DNA of 33,625 bases. Source: Flavipsychrobacter sp. (GTDB lineage: Bacteria > Bacteroidota > Bacteroidia > Chitinophagales > Chitinophagaceae). Shown here in pieces: positions 21,527-30,830 of this stretch. Position numbers and translations under genes: made by a program. Under the pieces are notes generated by a model, which saw only the letters and a program-made list of their open reading frames with translations, was not told the DNA's origin and did no database searches. The stretch spans positions 1 to 33,625 of the forward strand of contig JAOQAP010000139.1 in NCBI GenBank assembly GCA_025963465.1. Direction: 5' to 3'. How positions within the stretch are numbered: the first letter of the stretch is position 1; each line of letters starts with the position of its first letter.

Positions 21527-23845
21527 ATGGATAATAAGAATAAGAACCTTCCCAATGCCGAAAATCCGGAAGAATTCCTGGATATGAAGTTGTCTAAGCC
21601 AAAGGTAGTTGCAGCCGGATTCAGTGCTGTGCTTTCCAGCGCTAAGCACGTATTCAGCGAAATGAATGTAGGTAGGGGATTGAAGGCGCTGGCAGCGCTC
21701 AACCAGAAGGATGGTTTCGATTGTCCCGGTTGTGCATGGCCCGATCCTGATGGGCATCGTTCTTCCATAGCTGAGTATTGCGAAAATGGCGCTAAGGCAG
21801 TAGCCGAAGAGGCCACTACAAAAAAGCTCACCGCAAAGTTCTTTGCGGATAATTCCGTTATGGATCTCGCAAAGCTGAACGATTACGAGATAGGGAAAAA
21901 AGGTCGTGTGGCAGAGCCAATGTACCTGCCTGAAGGCGCAACACATTACCAGCCAATAACCTGGGATAACGCGTTCAAAAAAATAGCTCAACACCTCAAT
22001 AAGCTTAGATCACCCGACGAAGCTATATTTTATACATCGGGTCGTACCAGCAATGAGGCTGCTTTCCTCTACCAGTTATTTGTCAGGGAATACGGCACCA
22101 ACAACCTGCCCGACTGTTCCAACATGTGCCATGAATCAAGTGGCGTAGCGCTCAATGAATCAGTAGGTATAGGTAAAGGATCTGTTACCCTTGAAGACTT
22201 TTATGAGTCAGAGGTTATTATCATACTTGGTCAGAATCCCGGTACCAACCATCCCCGCATGCTTTCCGCTTTACAGACAGCGAAGGAGAATGGAGCAACT
22301 ATAATCTCTGTTAATCCATTACCGGAAACAGGTCTTATCAGTTTCACTAATCCGCAAACGGTAAAGGGCGCATTAGGAATCAAAGCAAAGCTCACCGATA
22401 TATTCCTGCAGGTGAAGCTGAACGGCGATATGGCATTACTGAAAGCTATAGAGTTGCTAATGCTGGAAGCTGAAGAAAAGAACCCGGGCAGTGTTTTCGA
22501 TCATGACTTTATAAAAGCGAATACTACGGGCTATACCGAGTTTATAGACGGTATAAAGAAATACAAAGTACAGGAGCTGGCCGATGCCGCAGGTATATCC
22601 ATGGAGCAGGTTCGCCAGACTGCTGATGTGCTGATAGGCAAAAAGAAGATAATAGCCTGCTGGGCTATGGGGCTTACACAGCATAAGAACGCCGTGAATA
22701 CCATACGTGAGGTGGTAAATCTCCTGTTGCTGAAAGGCAGTATAGCCAAGCCCGGTGCAGGTACATGCCCCGTACGTGGGCACAGCAATGTGCAGGGCGA
22801 CCGTACCATGGGCATCTACGAAAAACCATCAGAGAAATTCCTGGATAAACTGAAAGCTACTTACGGCTTTGAGCCACCACGCCATCATGGTTATGATGTG
22901 GTAGATGCCATACATGCCATGCACAAGGAAAAAGGCAAAGTGTTCATCGCCATGGGCGGTAACTTCCTTTCCGCAACCCCTGATACTGACTACACGGCAG
23001 ATGCCATGAGGAAATGTGATCTTACGGTACATGTGTCCACCAAGCTCAATCGTAGTCATCTTATTCATGGTAAGGAAGCCCTTATATTGCCATGCTATGG
23101 CCGTAGTGATAAAGATATCATGAACGGCAAAGAGCAATTCGTAAGCTGCGAGAACTCCATGGGTGTGGTGCAGATGTCGAAGGGTAACCTGAAACCAATA
23201 TCTGACAACCTGCTGAGTGAGCCGGTAATCGTAACCCGTATGGCAAAAGCCACATTCGGTGATCGTTCAAAGATCAACTGGAGCCTGTACGAAGAAGACT
23301 ATGATTTTATTCGTAACGATATAGAGCTTACTATTCCCGGCTTTGATAATTACAATCAGCGGGTACGCATACTGGGTGGGTTCTACCTGCCAAATGGTGC
23401 ACGAGAAGGCAAATTCAACACGCTCACAGGTAAGGCCAATTTCAATGTATCAGAAGTGACCTTCCCTAAGCTGGCAGATGATGAATTGATGATGCAGACC
23501 CTCCGCAGCCACGACCAGTTCAATACCACCATCTATGGCCTGAATGACCGCTATCGTGGGATTACCAATGAGCGCCGTATCATCTTCATGAATGAAAAAG
23601 ATATTGCCCGTCTTGGTTTTAAAGCAGGAGATGTGGTTGATCTGTTCAACTATCACAATAATATTGAACGCGTAGCGCACAAGTTCATCATAGTAGCTTT
23701 TAGTATACCGGAGCAGTGTACGGCTACTTACTTCCCTGAAACTAACGTGTTGGTGCCGATTGGCAGCACCGCAGACAAGAGCAATACGCCTACATCAAAG
23801 ATGATCATACTCAAGATCAGGAAACATAAGGAGACAAAAGCATAA
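21527..23845 (+). CDS. FdhF/YdeP family molybdopterin oxidoreductase
   Basis: A large (772 residues) cytoplasmic Mo/W-bisMGD enzyme of the formate dehydrogenase-like YdeP group. It starts at ATG 21527 (MDNKNKNLPN); the frame extends upstream but that part overlaps the -7 box. Near residue 60 is DCPGCAWPDPDGHRSS, a family feature that could hold two cysteines of a cluster. CSNMCHESSGVALNESVG places a Cys (Cys201) where E. coli FdhH has selenocysteine, so Mo is probably Cys-ligated. VIIILGQNPGTNHPRM, GAGTCPVRGHSNVQGDRTMG and the C-terminal molybdopterin-binding barrel (TGKANFNV, RLGFKAGDVVDL) complete it. FdhD, encoded nearby, would sulfurate its cofactor. The substrate (formate or another) is unproven. 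Confidence 0.93.
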   Translation: MDNKNKNLPNAENPEEFLDMKLSKPKVVAAGFSAVLSSAKHVFSEMNVGRGLKALAALNQKDGFDCPGCAWPDPDGHRSSIAEYCENGAKAVAEEATTKKLTAKFFADNSVMDLAKLNDYEIGKKGRVAEPMYLPEGATHYQPITWDNAFKKIAQHLNKLRSPDEAIFYTSGRTSNEAAFLYQLFVREYGTNNLPDCSNMCHESSGVALNESVGIGKGSVTLEDFYESEVIIILGQNPGTNHPRMLSALQTAKENGATIISVNPLPETGLISFTNPQTVKGALGIKAKLTDIFLQVKLNGDMALLKAIELLMLEAEEKNPGSVFDHDFIKANTTGYTEFIDGIKKYKVQELADAAGISMEQVRQTADVLIGKKKIIACWAMGLTQHKNAVNTIREVVNLLLLKGSIAKPGAGTCPVRGHSNVQGDRTMGIYEKPSEKFLDKLKATYGFEPPRHHGYDVVDAIHAMHKEKGKVFIAMGGNFLSATPDTDYTADAMRKCDLTVHVSTKLNRSHLIHGKEALILPCYGRSDKDIMNGKEQFVSCENSMGVVQMSKGNLKPISDNLLSEPVIVTRMAKATFGDRSKINWSLYEEDYDFIRNDIELTIPGFDNYNQRVRILGGFYLPNGAREGKFNTLTGKANFNVSEVTFPKLADDELMMQTLRSHDQFNTTIYGLNDRYRGITNERRIIFMNEKDIARLGFKAGDVVDLFNYHNNIERVAHKFIIVAFSIPEQCTATYFPETNVLVPIGSTADKSNTPTSKMIILKIRKHKETKA

Positions 23846-23890
23846 TAGTTTATTACAACGTAGACCCACAATGCTTGCGGCTCTCACTCG

Positions 23891-23918
23891 CGTCATTGCG
23901 ACGAAGGAAGCAATCTCA
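23891..23918. repeat. CATTGCGACGAAGGAAGCAATC repeat
   Basis: CGTCATTGCGACGAAGGAAG followed by CAATCTCA is a copy of a very widespread bacterial interspersed repeat whose arms ATTGC and GCAAT can pair. It lies in the leader before the pentapeptide-repeat gene. Confidence 0.7.
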
Positions 23919-23946
23919 AGAAATTAGTATTAATTATTGGGTGGGT

Positions 23947-24534
23947 ATGCAATTCAAAAAAGCCATGGAAGAAAACAAAACGTATGAACAGGAAGACCTT
24001 TCAGGACAGGAATTATTCGATGGGGAATACATCAAATGCACATTCAACAACTGCAACTTTTCCCGCGCCAACCTGCGCGGTACTGACTTTTTGGATTGTA
24101 CTTTCAATACCTGCGATCTTTCGCTCGTAACTATGCAGCATGCCGGGCTTAAAAATATTCATTTCAATTCCTGCAAGCTCATGGGTATCAACTTCGGTCT
24201 GTGTAGCAACTTTATGTTCTTTGTTTCATTCAGTAATTGTGTGCTCGACTATTCTTCGTTCTTTCAGAAGAAAATGAAGAAGATACATTTCAACGCATGT
24301 TCACTGAAGCAGGTGGATTTTGAAGAAGCCGATCTCTCAATGGCGATATTCTCCGACTGCGATCTCACAGATGCGAATTTTTCACGGACCAATCTCGAGA
24401 AAGCAGACTTCCGCACGGCCCGCAACTATGCGCTTGATCCGGAGGTAAATAAAATTAAGAAAGCAAAATTCTCCTACATGGGCATAGCGGGCCTGCTGGC
24501 CAAGCACAACATAGATATTGAGTATGACGTGTAA
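23947..24534 (+). CDS. Pentapeptide-repeat protein
   Basis: A 195-residue right-handed quadrilateral beta-helix protein. From residue about 20 it runs in five-residue units with a central Leu/Phe and polar flanks (DLSGQELFDGEYIKCTFNNC; FSRANLRGTDFLDCTFNTC; ADLSMAIFSDCDLTDANFS; NLEKADFRTA). Members can mimic DNA (gyrase protection, Qnr/McbG), or have unknown roles; the many Cys at turn positions are notable. The frame is open to a TTG at 23875, but that would encode the interspersed repeat at 23891-23918, so ATG 23947 is preferred; ATG 23965 is also possible. It converges with the YceI gene across a shared terminator. Confidence 0.88.
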   Translation: MQFKKAMEENKTYEQEDLSGQELFDGEYIKCTFNNCNFSRANLRGTDFLDCTFNTCDLSLVTMQHAGLKNIHFNSCKLMGINFGLCSNFMFFVSFSNCVLDYSSFFQKKMKKIHFNACSLKQVDFEEADLSMAIFSDCDLTDANFSRTNLEKADFRTARNYALDPEVNKIKKAKFSYMGIAGLLAKHNIDIEYDV

Positions 24535-24548
24535 TTTGACAACATGTA

Positions 24549-24590
24549 ATAAAACGCAACAGGAGCCATTTGGCTCTTGTTGCGTTTTAT
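24549..24590. terminator. Bidirectional terminator between convergent genes
   Basis: Two 20-base arms, 24549-24568 (ATAAAACGCAACAGGAGCCA) and 24571-24590 (TGGCTCTTGTTGCGTTTTAT), pair with one mismatch and end in A/T runs on both sides. It serves the pentapeptide-repeat gene and, on the other strand, the YceI gene. Confidence 0.85.
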
Positions 24591-24606
24591 AGAATTCAAA
24601 TATAGC

Positions 24607-25269
24607 TTACTTCGTAGCTTCAATATGTATCTTGAAATTTATATCAGAATTGATGACCTTGTCGCCCAGTGATTTGTCGCTTTTGTAGCTGACACCCCAC
24701 AATGTACGGTCCAGGTTGAATTCGGCATCTGCCATCAGTTTATTATTATCTGCAACAGTGATCTTTGCAGGGAAAGAAATGCTCTTGGTCACATCTTTTA
24801 TTTTCAGGTTACCGGTCACAGTATGTGTAGCATCCTTCATAATAAGGTTTTTATCAGCCGGCGCACCTGCTGTTACACCCGTTATATCAAATTCAGCCGT
24901 ACCGTATTTTGCAGCATCAAAGAAGTCCGGGCTTTTCAGGTGGCCCTGTAGTTTGTCATTGGCTGAGTTATCATCATCATAAGCCATGATGCTGTTCATA
25001 TCAATAACAAAATGACCGGCCTTTATGTTATCGCCATCCATTTTGAAGTTGCCTTCTTTCAGCGTTACTGTACCATGGTGGCGACCGGTTGGTTTTGTGC
25101 CTACCCATTGCACCGAGCTTTTTTGCAGGTCTACGTTGTTAGCTGCCGGTGCCGGTGTTTCTACCGCTTTGGCCTCCGTTGTCTTTGCTTCATCGGCCTT
25201 TGGTGCATCCTTACAGGCGGTCATTAATAGTATGGACAGCATTGCTGTACCGTAAGCGATCTTTTTCAT
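24607..25269 (-). CDS. YceI-family lipoprotein
   Basis: A 220-residue lipoprotein with signal peptide and lipobox LMTAC (Cys19), an Ala/Lys/Glu-rich linker, then a YceI beta-barrel domain (about 45-220) that in known members binds a polyisoprenoid in a hydrophobic pocket. Family features include VQWVGTKPTGRHHGTVTLKEG, FVIDMNSIMAYD, KLQGHLKSPDFFDAAKY, VTGNLKIKDVTKSISFPA and the ending LDRTLWGVSYKS. It lies in the envelope. Its physiological role is not established in this phylum. The transcript ends in the terminator shared with the pentapeptide-repeat gene. Confidence 0.92.
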   Translation of the reverse strand: MKKIAYGTAMLSILLMTACKDAPKADEAKTTEAKAVETPAPAANNVDLQKSSVQWVGTKPTGRHHGTVTLKEGNFKMDGDNIKAGHFVIDMNSIMAYDDDNSANDKLQGHLKSPDFFDAAKYGTAEFDITGVTAGAPADKNLIMKDATHTVTGNLKIKDVTKSISFPAKITVADNNKLMADAEFNLDRTLWGVSYKSDKSLGDKVINSDINFKIHIEATK

Positions 25270-25352
25270 GCTTATAGCTTTTACAGAATAGCTATAAAAA
25301 TCACGCCAATTGAATGGTAAACCTAAGTTGTGTATTGAGTATACTAACCTTA

Positions 25353-26195
25353 TTAAGGGGAATGGTAGAAAACGTGGTAGCTCGTTTTAGAGGAGCCTCT
25401 TGGCCCATAAATGTTACTAACGTGAGACATGCTCATGCTATCGGTTAGCGTATTAAAATATATTGAACTAACTTTCGGATTAGAAAGAAAGGAATCAGTG
25501 TTTATATTGAAATACAATGGTGAATAATCGCCAAATACCAAATGATCACCGGAAGAAGCTTCGGGAATAAAAAAATAGGTTTGCCCCCATAATGAGATTG
25601 TTATTTTACTATGGTAAACGATCGCAAAGGAAGAATCAGGCAGGCTATTTTGTTTCTGAAAAATATCATCCTGGTAAACTGTTTCCTTCCCCTCGTGCCA
25701 ATTCTTCTGCACGCACAACTTATAAGTATAAAGTGGGTCGCTGCAAATAGCAACTAACATTGATCCAACCACAATTGTATCATTCACAATTAAACGGATG
25801 GTATATTTTCCTGAGTCTTTATATAAGTGACTCACCTTATTTTGCATGGTGGGGCTGGTACTCGAAAAAATTGCGGAATCACCGTCTCCAAAATGCCACA
25901 CAAATTTATATGCTGGTGTGGGATGATAATCGTTGTTGTAAAACTTTACTGCTTGTCCTGAAAATTGCAATGTATCTCCCGCAACTGCAAGAATGGAGAA
26001 ATCGGATACTTCAGAGTTTAAGCTTTGATCATAGTAAGAACATGTGGCATATGCTTTCATGGGAGTATCAACAAGTGAGGTGTTTTTGGTCGGTGATACT
26101 GCCTGGGGCGTAGCGTCTTTCTTTGAGCAACTGGAGATTGTCTGGCTAAACGCCGCTATAGAAAATAGAATGACTAATTTCAGTATTGATTTCAT
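25353..26195 (-). CDS. PKD-domain lipoprotein of unknown function
   Basis: A 280-residue protein with signal peptide and lipobox ISSC (about Cys23). Residues about 65-155 form a PKD-like domain: VWHFGDGDSAIFSSTSP, then HLYKDSGKYTIRLIVND, the typical WxFGDG and YxxxGxYTVxL strands. The remainder is beta-rich without known motifs (SKITISLWGQTYFFIPEASS). PKD domains usually mediate surface contacts, so the protein is probably exposed on the cell envelope. The gene stands alone, divergent from a glycoside-hydrolase-like gene. Confidence 0.8.
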   Translation of the reverse strand: MKSILKLVILFSIAAFSQTISSCSKKDATPQAVSPTKNTSLVDTPMKAYATCSYYDQSLNSEVSDFSILAVAGDTLQFSGQAVKFYNNDYHPTPAYKFVWHFGDGDSAIFSSTSPTMQNKVSHLYKDSGKYTIRLIVNDTIVVGSMLVAICSDPLYTYKLCVQKNWHEGKETVYQDDIFQKQNSLPDSSFAIVYHSKITISLWGQTYFFIPEASSGDHLVFGDYSPLYFNINTDSFLSNPKVSSIYFNTLTDSMSMSHVSNIYGPRGSSKTSYHVFYHSP

Positions 26196-26333
26196 AATGA
26201 GAGTTGTAGCAGAACATCATCAAATATAGTGCCAAATTTAATGCATGAATTTTGTAAATTAGCGATGTAAAATTGTTAATTAGGTTACTTATCACTGTAG
26301 CTATGTGTCAGGAAGCATATATCTTCGTACTGA

Positions 26334-28358
26334 ATGAGAATATCACTCCTCACCTTCTTATTAGTATTCATTTACCTCACTGGCTGTTCTCAGAGTGACA
26401 ACCACGATTTTCACGGGCGGGGCAAGATACCCATATATGCCAAACGCTGGTATCAACTCAATACGCCCGTACAGCCTATCGATGAGTTATTCGATAACAA
26501 ACAATGTCAAAAGATAGATGCAGGTCATGGAAAGGTGCTGGACAATTACGATCTCTGGTATCCCATACTGGAAGGCGAACACATGACCATCGACAGCATC
26601 ATGATGTTCGATTGGGAAGGCTCAAATGCAGATAAGCCTACCACTATCTATGCCATACTCGAAGATGGTAAGAAAGTACAACTGGCAGTCTTTACAGGCA
26701 TGCGGTACAATGGCTGGAATGGTCCCGATCCCGCTAAGCCGGATGTATATGCACTGAGCAGGTCCATAACTAATATCCGCTATCTCGTTATCAATACCTG
26801 GGGATTTTTCCCCGGCGAGCTGGAATTTTACGGAAGCTATACACCTCCGGCTGCTATTACTCCTGTGGTAAAGAAATCAGTACCGCTCAGTAACTATTTT
26901 GGAGTCAATGCCTTTGAATGGGATTTTATGAATCCTTCAGATATATTGAAGCTCGACCCGGTAAGGCTGAATGCGATACAGAGTTTCACCGGCGTTCGCC
27001 ATTATCTCGATTGGTCCAAACTGGAACCAAAGGAGGGTAGTTACACATTCGCACTCACAGAAAGCGGCACCTGGAATTACGATACCATCTACCAATGGTG
27101 CAGATCACAACACATAGAAGTGCTCGCCTGTATCAAAACAGTTCCCGATTGGATGCAGGGATCTACCCCTAAGGATCAGCACGGTGATGAGAATGTCCCC
27201 GCTCGTTTCGGTAAAGACTTGTCAGACCCGGCATCATACATAGAGCAAGCACGGATGAGCTTCCAGTTCGCCGCCCGTTATGGCAGTAACAAGAACATAG
27301 ATACGCGATTGATCAAAGTAGATACTGTATTTACACCATGGCCAAATGGCCCTAGGAATATCGTGAGAACAGGGATGAATGTTGTAAACTACATAGAGTG
27401 CGATAATGAGCGTGATAAGTGGTGGCAGGGCCGCAGGGCCTACCAGACAGGGCGCGAGTATGCGGCCAACCTCTCTGCGTTCTACGATGGCAATAAGAAT
27501 ACAATGGGGCCGGGCATAGGGGTAAAGAATGCGGACCCGTCTATGAAGGTGGTAATGGCCGGTCTTGCAGATCCTAATACAGACTATGTAAGAGGCATGA
27601 TAGACTGGAGCATACAGCACAGGGGCAAAAAGCCGGACGGTTCTCCCGATCTTCCATGGGACATCATCAACTATCATTACTACTGCAACGATGCCGATTA
27701 TATTGCCGATAAACGACAGACTACCGGTCGCGCTCCCGAGCTCACTAACGCTGCAAAGAATGCCGGTGACTTTATGGCCGTGGCCCACCAGTTTGCTCAC
27801 GATATGCCGGTATGGGTCACAGAGACCGGGTATGACGTACACCAGAACAGCATACAAAAAGCAATACCCATAAATAAGCGTTCCGTACTGGAAACACAGG
27901 CCGACTGGTGCCTGCGTACCTCCCTGCTCTACGCTCGCTCCGGTATACAAAAAGTATTCTTCTACGAGCTCATGGACGATAATCCAAAGAGCGATACCAA
28001 ATTTGCCACCAGCGGCCTCATCAATGCCAACAGGTCCCGCCGTCCCGTTGCAGACTATATGTACCAGGTCAATAAATTATTTGGCAAGTATACTTACGAC
28101 GCAACAATAGACAACAATCCCATAGTAGATCGCTATAACAATAATGGTAAGCTCATGTATATCGCTTTTGTTCCCGATGAAAAAGGCAAAACAGCTTCCT
28201 GCACCATAGACCTTGGCAGCGCGGCAACAGCATGGATATATACTCCCAAAACAGGTAGCACACAGATGAACGTTGTGCAGCAAAAAACTACTGGCGGTAA
28301 AATAACGATTACAGCTACGGAAACACCGGTGTTTGTTGTTGGCTATGAGGTGAAGTAG
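26334..28358 (+). CDS. Glycoside-hydrolase-like lipoprotein (TIM-barrel, clan GH-A features)
   Basis: A 674-residue exported protein: lipobox LTGC (Cys18), an N-terminal beta domain (about 30-185), a TIM-barrel-like domain (about 190-560) and a C-terminal beta domain. Two acidic sites at the ends of predicted strands 4 and 7 look catalytic: Asn358-Glu359 in YIECDNERDKWW and Glu497 in PVWVTETGYD, the acid/base and nucleophile pattern of clan GH-A hydrolases. GVRHYLDWSKLEPKEG and KTVPDWMQGS also fit. I cannot assign a family or substrate; it could be a GH39/GH5-like enzyme or a related unclassified group. As a lipoprotein it would act in periplasm or at the surface. Confidence 0.75.
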   Translation: MRISLLTFLLVFIYLTGCSQSDNHDFHGRGKIPIYAKRWYQLNTPVQPIDELFDNKQCQKIDAGHGKVLDNYDLWYPILEGEHMTIDSIMMFDWEGSNADKPTTIYAILEDGKKVQLAVFTGMRYNGWNGPDPAKPDVYALSRSITNIRYLVINTWGFFPGELEFYGSYTPPAAITPVVKKSVPLSNYFGVNAFEWDFMNPSDILKLDPVRLNAIQSFTGVRHYLDWSKLEPKEGSYTFALTESGTWNYDTIYQWCRSQHIEVLACIKTVPDWMQGSTPKDQHGDENVPARFGKDLSDPASYIEQARMSFQFAARYGSNKNIDTRLIKVDTVFTPWPNGPRNIVRTGMNVVNYIECDNERDKWWQGRRAYQTGREYAANLSAFYDGNKNTMGPGIGVKNADPSMKVVMAGLADPNTDYVRGMIDWSIQHRGKKPDGSPDLPWDIINYHYYCNDADYIADKRQTTGRAPELTNAAKNAGDFMAVAHQFAHDMPVWVTETGYDVHQNSIQKAIPINKRSVLETQADWCLRTSLLYARSGIQKVFFYELMDDNPKSDTKFATSGLINANRSRRPVADYMYQVNKLFGKYTYDATIDNNPIVDRYNNNGKLMYIAFVPDEKGKTASCTIDLGSAATAWIYTPKTGSTQMNVVQQKTTGGKITITATETPVFVVGYEVK

Positions 28359-28360
28359 TA

Positions 28361-28398
28361 AAAAATAAAAAATGCCCGATACGATCAGTATCGGGCAT
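28361..28398 (-). terminator. Intrinsic terminator downstream of formate-THF ligase
   Basis: ATGCCCGATAC (28372-28382) and GTATCGGGCAT (28388-28398) form a perfect 11-bp stem with loop GATCA. On the minus strand it is followed by TTTTTATTTTTT, fitting a terminator for the fhs transcript; it may also stop the plus-strand gene that ends at 28358. Confidence 0.8.
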
Positions 28399-28401
28399 AA
28401 A

Positions 28402-28438
28402 ATTGAGCCATTCTGCTATTGAGCAATTAAGCCATTAA
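28402..28438. repeat. ATTGAGC/GCCATT simple repeat
   Basis: TTGAGCCATTCTGCTATTGA followed by GCAATTAAGCCATT consists of alternating TTGAGC and GCCATT words, another simple interspersed-looking repeat; it overlaps the last codon of fhs. Weak case. Confidence 0.35.
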
Positions 28439-30126
28439 CTAAGTCCTTCTATATCACCATTCACCAGTTTAATACGTAGTGCCTGTGGGTCTTTTGGTAA
28501 GCCCGGCATACGCATGATCTCACCTGCTACAGCCACTATAAATCCTGCACCTGCATTGATCACAAGATCGCGTATGTTAATAGTAAAACCTGTTGGTGCA
28601 CAAATGTTCTTTTCATTGTCAGAGAAAGAATACTGCGTCTTCGCAATGCATATCGGCAGGTTGCCCCAGCCATTGGCTTCAAAGCTTTTCAGTTTTGCTG
28701 CCGCTGGTCCGGTAAATACTACTTCACCTGCGCGGTATATCTTGGTAGCTATCTTTTCTATTTTTGTTTTAATGCTGTCAGTAAGATCGTAGGTAAAGTT
28801 GATATCCTTTGATGGATGGTTCTCTACCATATTCACTATCTTCTGTGCCAGTTCAGCAGCGCCTTCGCCGCCCTTGGTAAAGCCGTTGTTGATGGCGAAA
28901 ACCACGCCCTGCTGCTCGCAGAAATTTTCCAGGTGAGCTATTTCTTCCGGTGAATCGTGCTTGAACTTGTTGAACGACACCACAACGCTTTGCCCGAAGT
29001 TCTTCATGTTCTCTACGTGACGCTGCAGGTTAGGCAGGCCCGCTATCAGCGCTTCCATGTTTGGTTTGTTTATTTCAGCCGCTATCACACCGCCATGCAG
29101 TTTCAGTGCTGCAGAGGTAACCACGATGATCGTTGCCTTAGGACGCAAGCCTGTAAGGCGACACTTGATGTCTAAAAATTTCTCAGCGCCCAGGTCACTG
29201 CCGAAGCCAGATTCTGTAACTACATAGTCATTGCAGCTCAGCGCCATCTTGGTAGCCAGTACTGAGTTACAGCCATGTGCTATATTGGCAAATGGTCCGC
29301 CGTGTACAAATGCAGTTGTCTGCTCAGTGGTCTGTACAAGGTTAGGCAGCAATGCATCTTTCAGCAATACGGTTATTGCTTCGGCCACACCCAGGTCCTT
29401 TACTGTAAATGGTTTCTTGTCAGATTTGTAGCCAAGCACTATACGCTCTATTCTTGCCTGCAAATCTAATTCATCACTCGCCAGGCAGAACAGCGCCATG
29501 ATCTCCGATGCCGGTGTAATGTCAAATCCCGCTTCCTGTGGTACGCCGTTAGCTGTACCACCCAGGCCCGATACCATGTTCCTTAGTGAACGGTCATTCA
29601 CATCCAGCACACGGCGCCATACTATACGGTCCAGTGCCAGTTCTGTATTCCTGTTCTGGTATTGGTAGTTGTCCAGCAGTGCAGATATCATATTGTTGGC
29701 GCAGGTGATCGCATGAAAGTCACCTGTAAAGTGCAGGTTGATATCTTCCATTGGCAATACCTGTGAGTAACCGCCACCGGCAGCGCCACCCTTCATACCA
29801 AAGCACGGGCCAAGGCTCGGCTCACGTAATGCTACTGCCGCTTTCTTGCCTATATAATTCAGGCCCAGTGACGATGCAACACTTGTTACTGTTTTGCCCA
29901 CACCTGCTTTATTCGGTGTTATGGCTGTTACCAGTATCAGGTTACTCGTTTTTATCTTTTCTTCGTTTATGTAAGATAATGGCACCTTAGCCTTGTACTT
30001 ACCATAAGGGATAATATCTTCAGGGTCTATGCCCAGGCTCTTTGCTATTTCTGCTATTGGTTTTAGCTTCGTCGACCTCGATATTTCAATGTCCGAAGGG
30101 AATGGTTTTGTTGCTGTGTCTGACAT
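28435..30126 (-). CDS. fhs: Formate-tetrahydrofolate ligase
   Basis: ATP-dependent synthesis of 10-formyl-THF from formate and THF, feeding one-carbon metabolism. The 563-residue protein from ATG 30126 ([18 protein letters not shown]) has the family's [14 protein letters not shown] start, a P-loop region [47 protein letters not shown] and the C-terminal [21 protein letters not shown]. The frame extends 28 codons further upstream, but that stretch runs into the terminator of the neighbouring gene, so the internal ATG is preferred. The P-loop reads AGVGKTV where the usual wording is AGEGKTT, a small departure. Terminators flank the gene on both sides. Confidence 0.96.
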   Translation of the reverse strand: MSDTATKPFPSDIEISRSTKLKPIAEIAKSLGIDPEDIIPYGKYKAKVPLSYINEEKIKTSNLILVTAITPNKAGVGKTVTSVASSLGLNYIGKKAAVALREPSLGPCFGMKGGAAGGGYSQVLPMEDINLHFTGDFHAITCANNMISALLDNYQYQNRNTELALDRIVWRRVLDVNDRSLRNMVSGLGGTANGVPQEAGFDITPASEIMALFCLASDELDLQARIERIVLGYKSDKKPFTVKDLGVAEAITVLLKDALLPNLVQTTEQTTAFVHGGPFANIAHGCNSVLATKMALSCNDYVVTESGFGSDLGAEKFLDIKCRLTGLRPKATIIVVTSAALKLHGGVIAAEINKPNMEALIAGLPNLQRHVENMKNFGQSVVVSFNKFKHDSPEEIAHLENFCEQQGVVFAINNGFTKGGEGAAELAQKIVNMVENHPSKDINFTYDLTDSIKTKIEKIATKIYRAGEVVFTGPAAAKLKSFEANGWGNLPICIAKTQYSFSDNEKNICAPTGFTINIRDLVINAGAGFIVAVAGEIMRMPGLPKDPQALRIKLVNGDIEGLS

Positions 30127-30177
30127 AAAAAGTATTTTTTGTAGTTGAAGATAAGGAATAATGCAATAGTGAGTATA

Positions 30178-30207
30178 TAAAAAAGCCGCCCCGTTATGTG
30201 GGCGGCT
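30178..30207 (-). terminator. Intrinsic terminator downstream of the glutathione peroxidase gene
   Basis: On the minus strand AGCCGCCC (30207-30200) pairs with GGGCGGCT (30191-30184) and is followed by six or seven T bases. It ends the permease/GldM-C-like/peroxidase operon and separates it from fhs. Confidence 0.85.
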
Positions 30208-30226
30208 CAATACATGTATTAATATT

Positions 30227-30772
30227 TTATTTTTCTATAGCGCTTACTATTTCAGGATTGCTAGGTTTCATACCCGCAGCAAAAACAGCTACCAGCTCGC
30301 CTTTTTCGTTCAGCAGGTACTTCTGGAAGTTCCATTTCACTTCGCTGTCCTTTAGTTTATTGTATTGCTTGTTCGTTAGCCACTTGTAGATAGGCGCCAT
30401 CGCATCACCTTTTACAGTGATCTTTGATGCCATTGGGAACGTAACGCCGTAGTTCTTTGTGCAAAACGCAGATATTTCCTTGTCTGTGCCCGGCTCCTGT
30501 GCGCCAAAGTCATTTGCAGGAAAACCCACTATCACCAGCTTGTTACCGTACTTCTTATACATAGTTTCCAGTTCGGCATACTGTGGCGTATTACCGCACT
30601 GCGATGCTGTATTAACGATCATTATTTTCTTGCCTTTGTACTTCGCAAAGTCTATAGTACCGCCATCCAGGGCAGTTACTTTAAAATCATAGATACTGGT
30701 CGGTACAGCATCAGCCTTTGCCGGTGCAAAAAATGCGAAGAATTTGAACAGGATAATTAATGTAAGTGTCAT
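30227..30772 (-). CDS. Exported glutathione peroxidase family protein
   Basis: A thiol peroxidase of the glutathione peroxidase family, probably reduced by thioredoxin-like proteins rather than glutathione. From ATG 30772 it has a signal peptide ([21 protein letters not shown]) and the catalytic motifs [12 protein letters not shown] (peroxidatic Cys), [12 protein letters not shown] (Gln) and VKWNFQKYL (Trp/Asn). The ATG at 30811 is not favoured because an exact -7 box TAACTTTG lies between the two starts. It is the last gene before a strong terminator and would detoxify hydroperoxides in the envelope. Confidence 0.93.
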   Translation of the reverse strand: MTLTLIILFKFFAFFAPAKADAVPTSIYDFKVTALDGGTIDFAKYKGKKIMIVNTASQCGNTPQYAELETMYKKYGNKLVIVGFPANDFGAQEPGTDKEISAFCTKNYGVTFPMASKITVKGDAMAPIYKWLTNKQYNKLKDSEVKWNFQKYLLNEKGELVAVFAAGMKPSNPEIVSAIEK

Positions 30773-30790
30773 GGTTGTCGTTTTTTTTGG

Positions 30791-30798
30791 CAAAGTTA
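30791..30798 (-). promoter_or_regulatory. -7 box of the glutathione peroxidase gene
   Basis: TAACTTTG on the minus strand is an exact TAnnTTTG match, 18 bases before ATG 30772. The gene may thus have its own promoter in addition to read-through from the upstream genes. Confidence 0.5.
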
Positions 30799-30830
30799 GG
30801 TGTTTGTACATTAATTGTAAAGGCCGAAAT

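Noticed and set aside
27234-27950. Minus-strand 238-residue frame opposite the glycoside-hydrolase-like gene
   Set aside because: It lacks motifs and is the antisense shadow of a clearly coding sequence.
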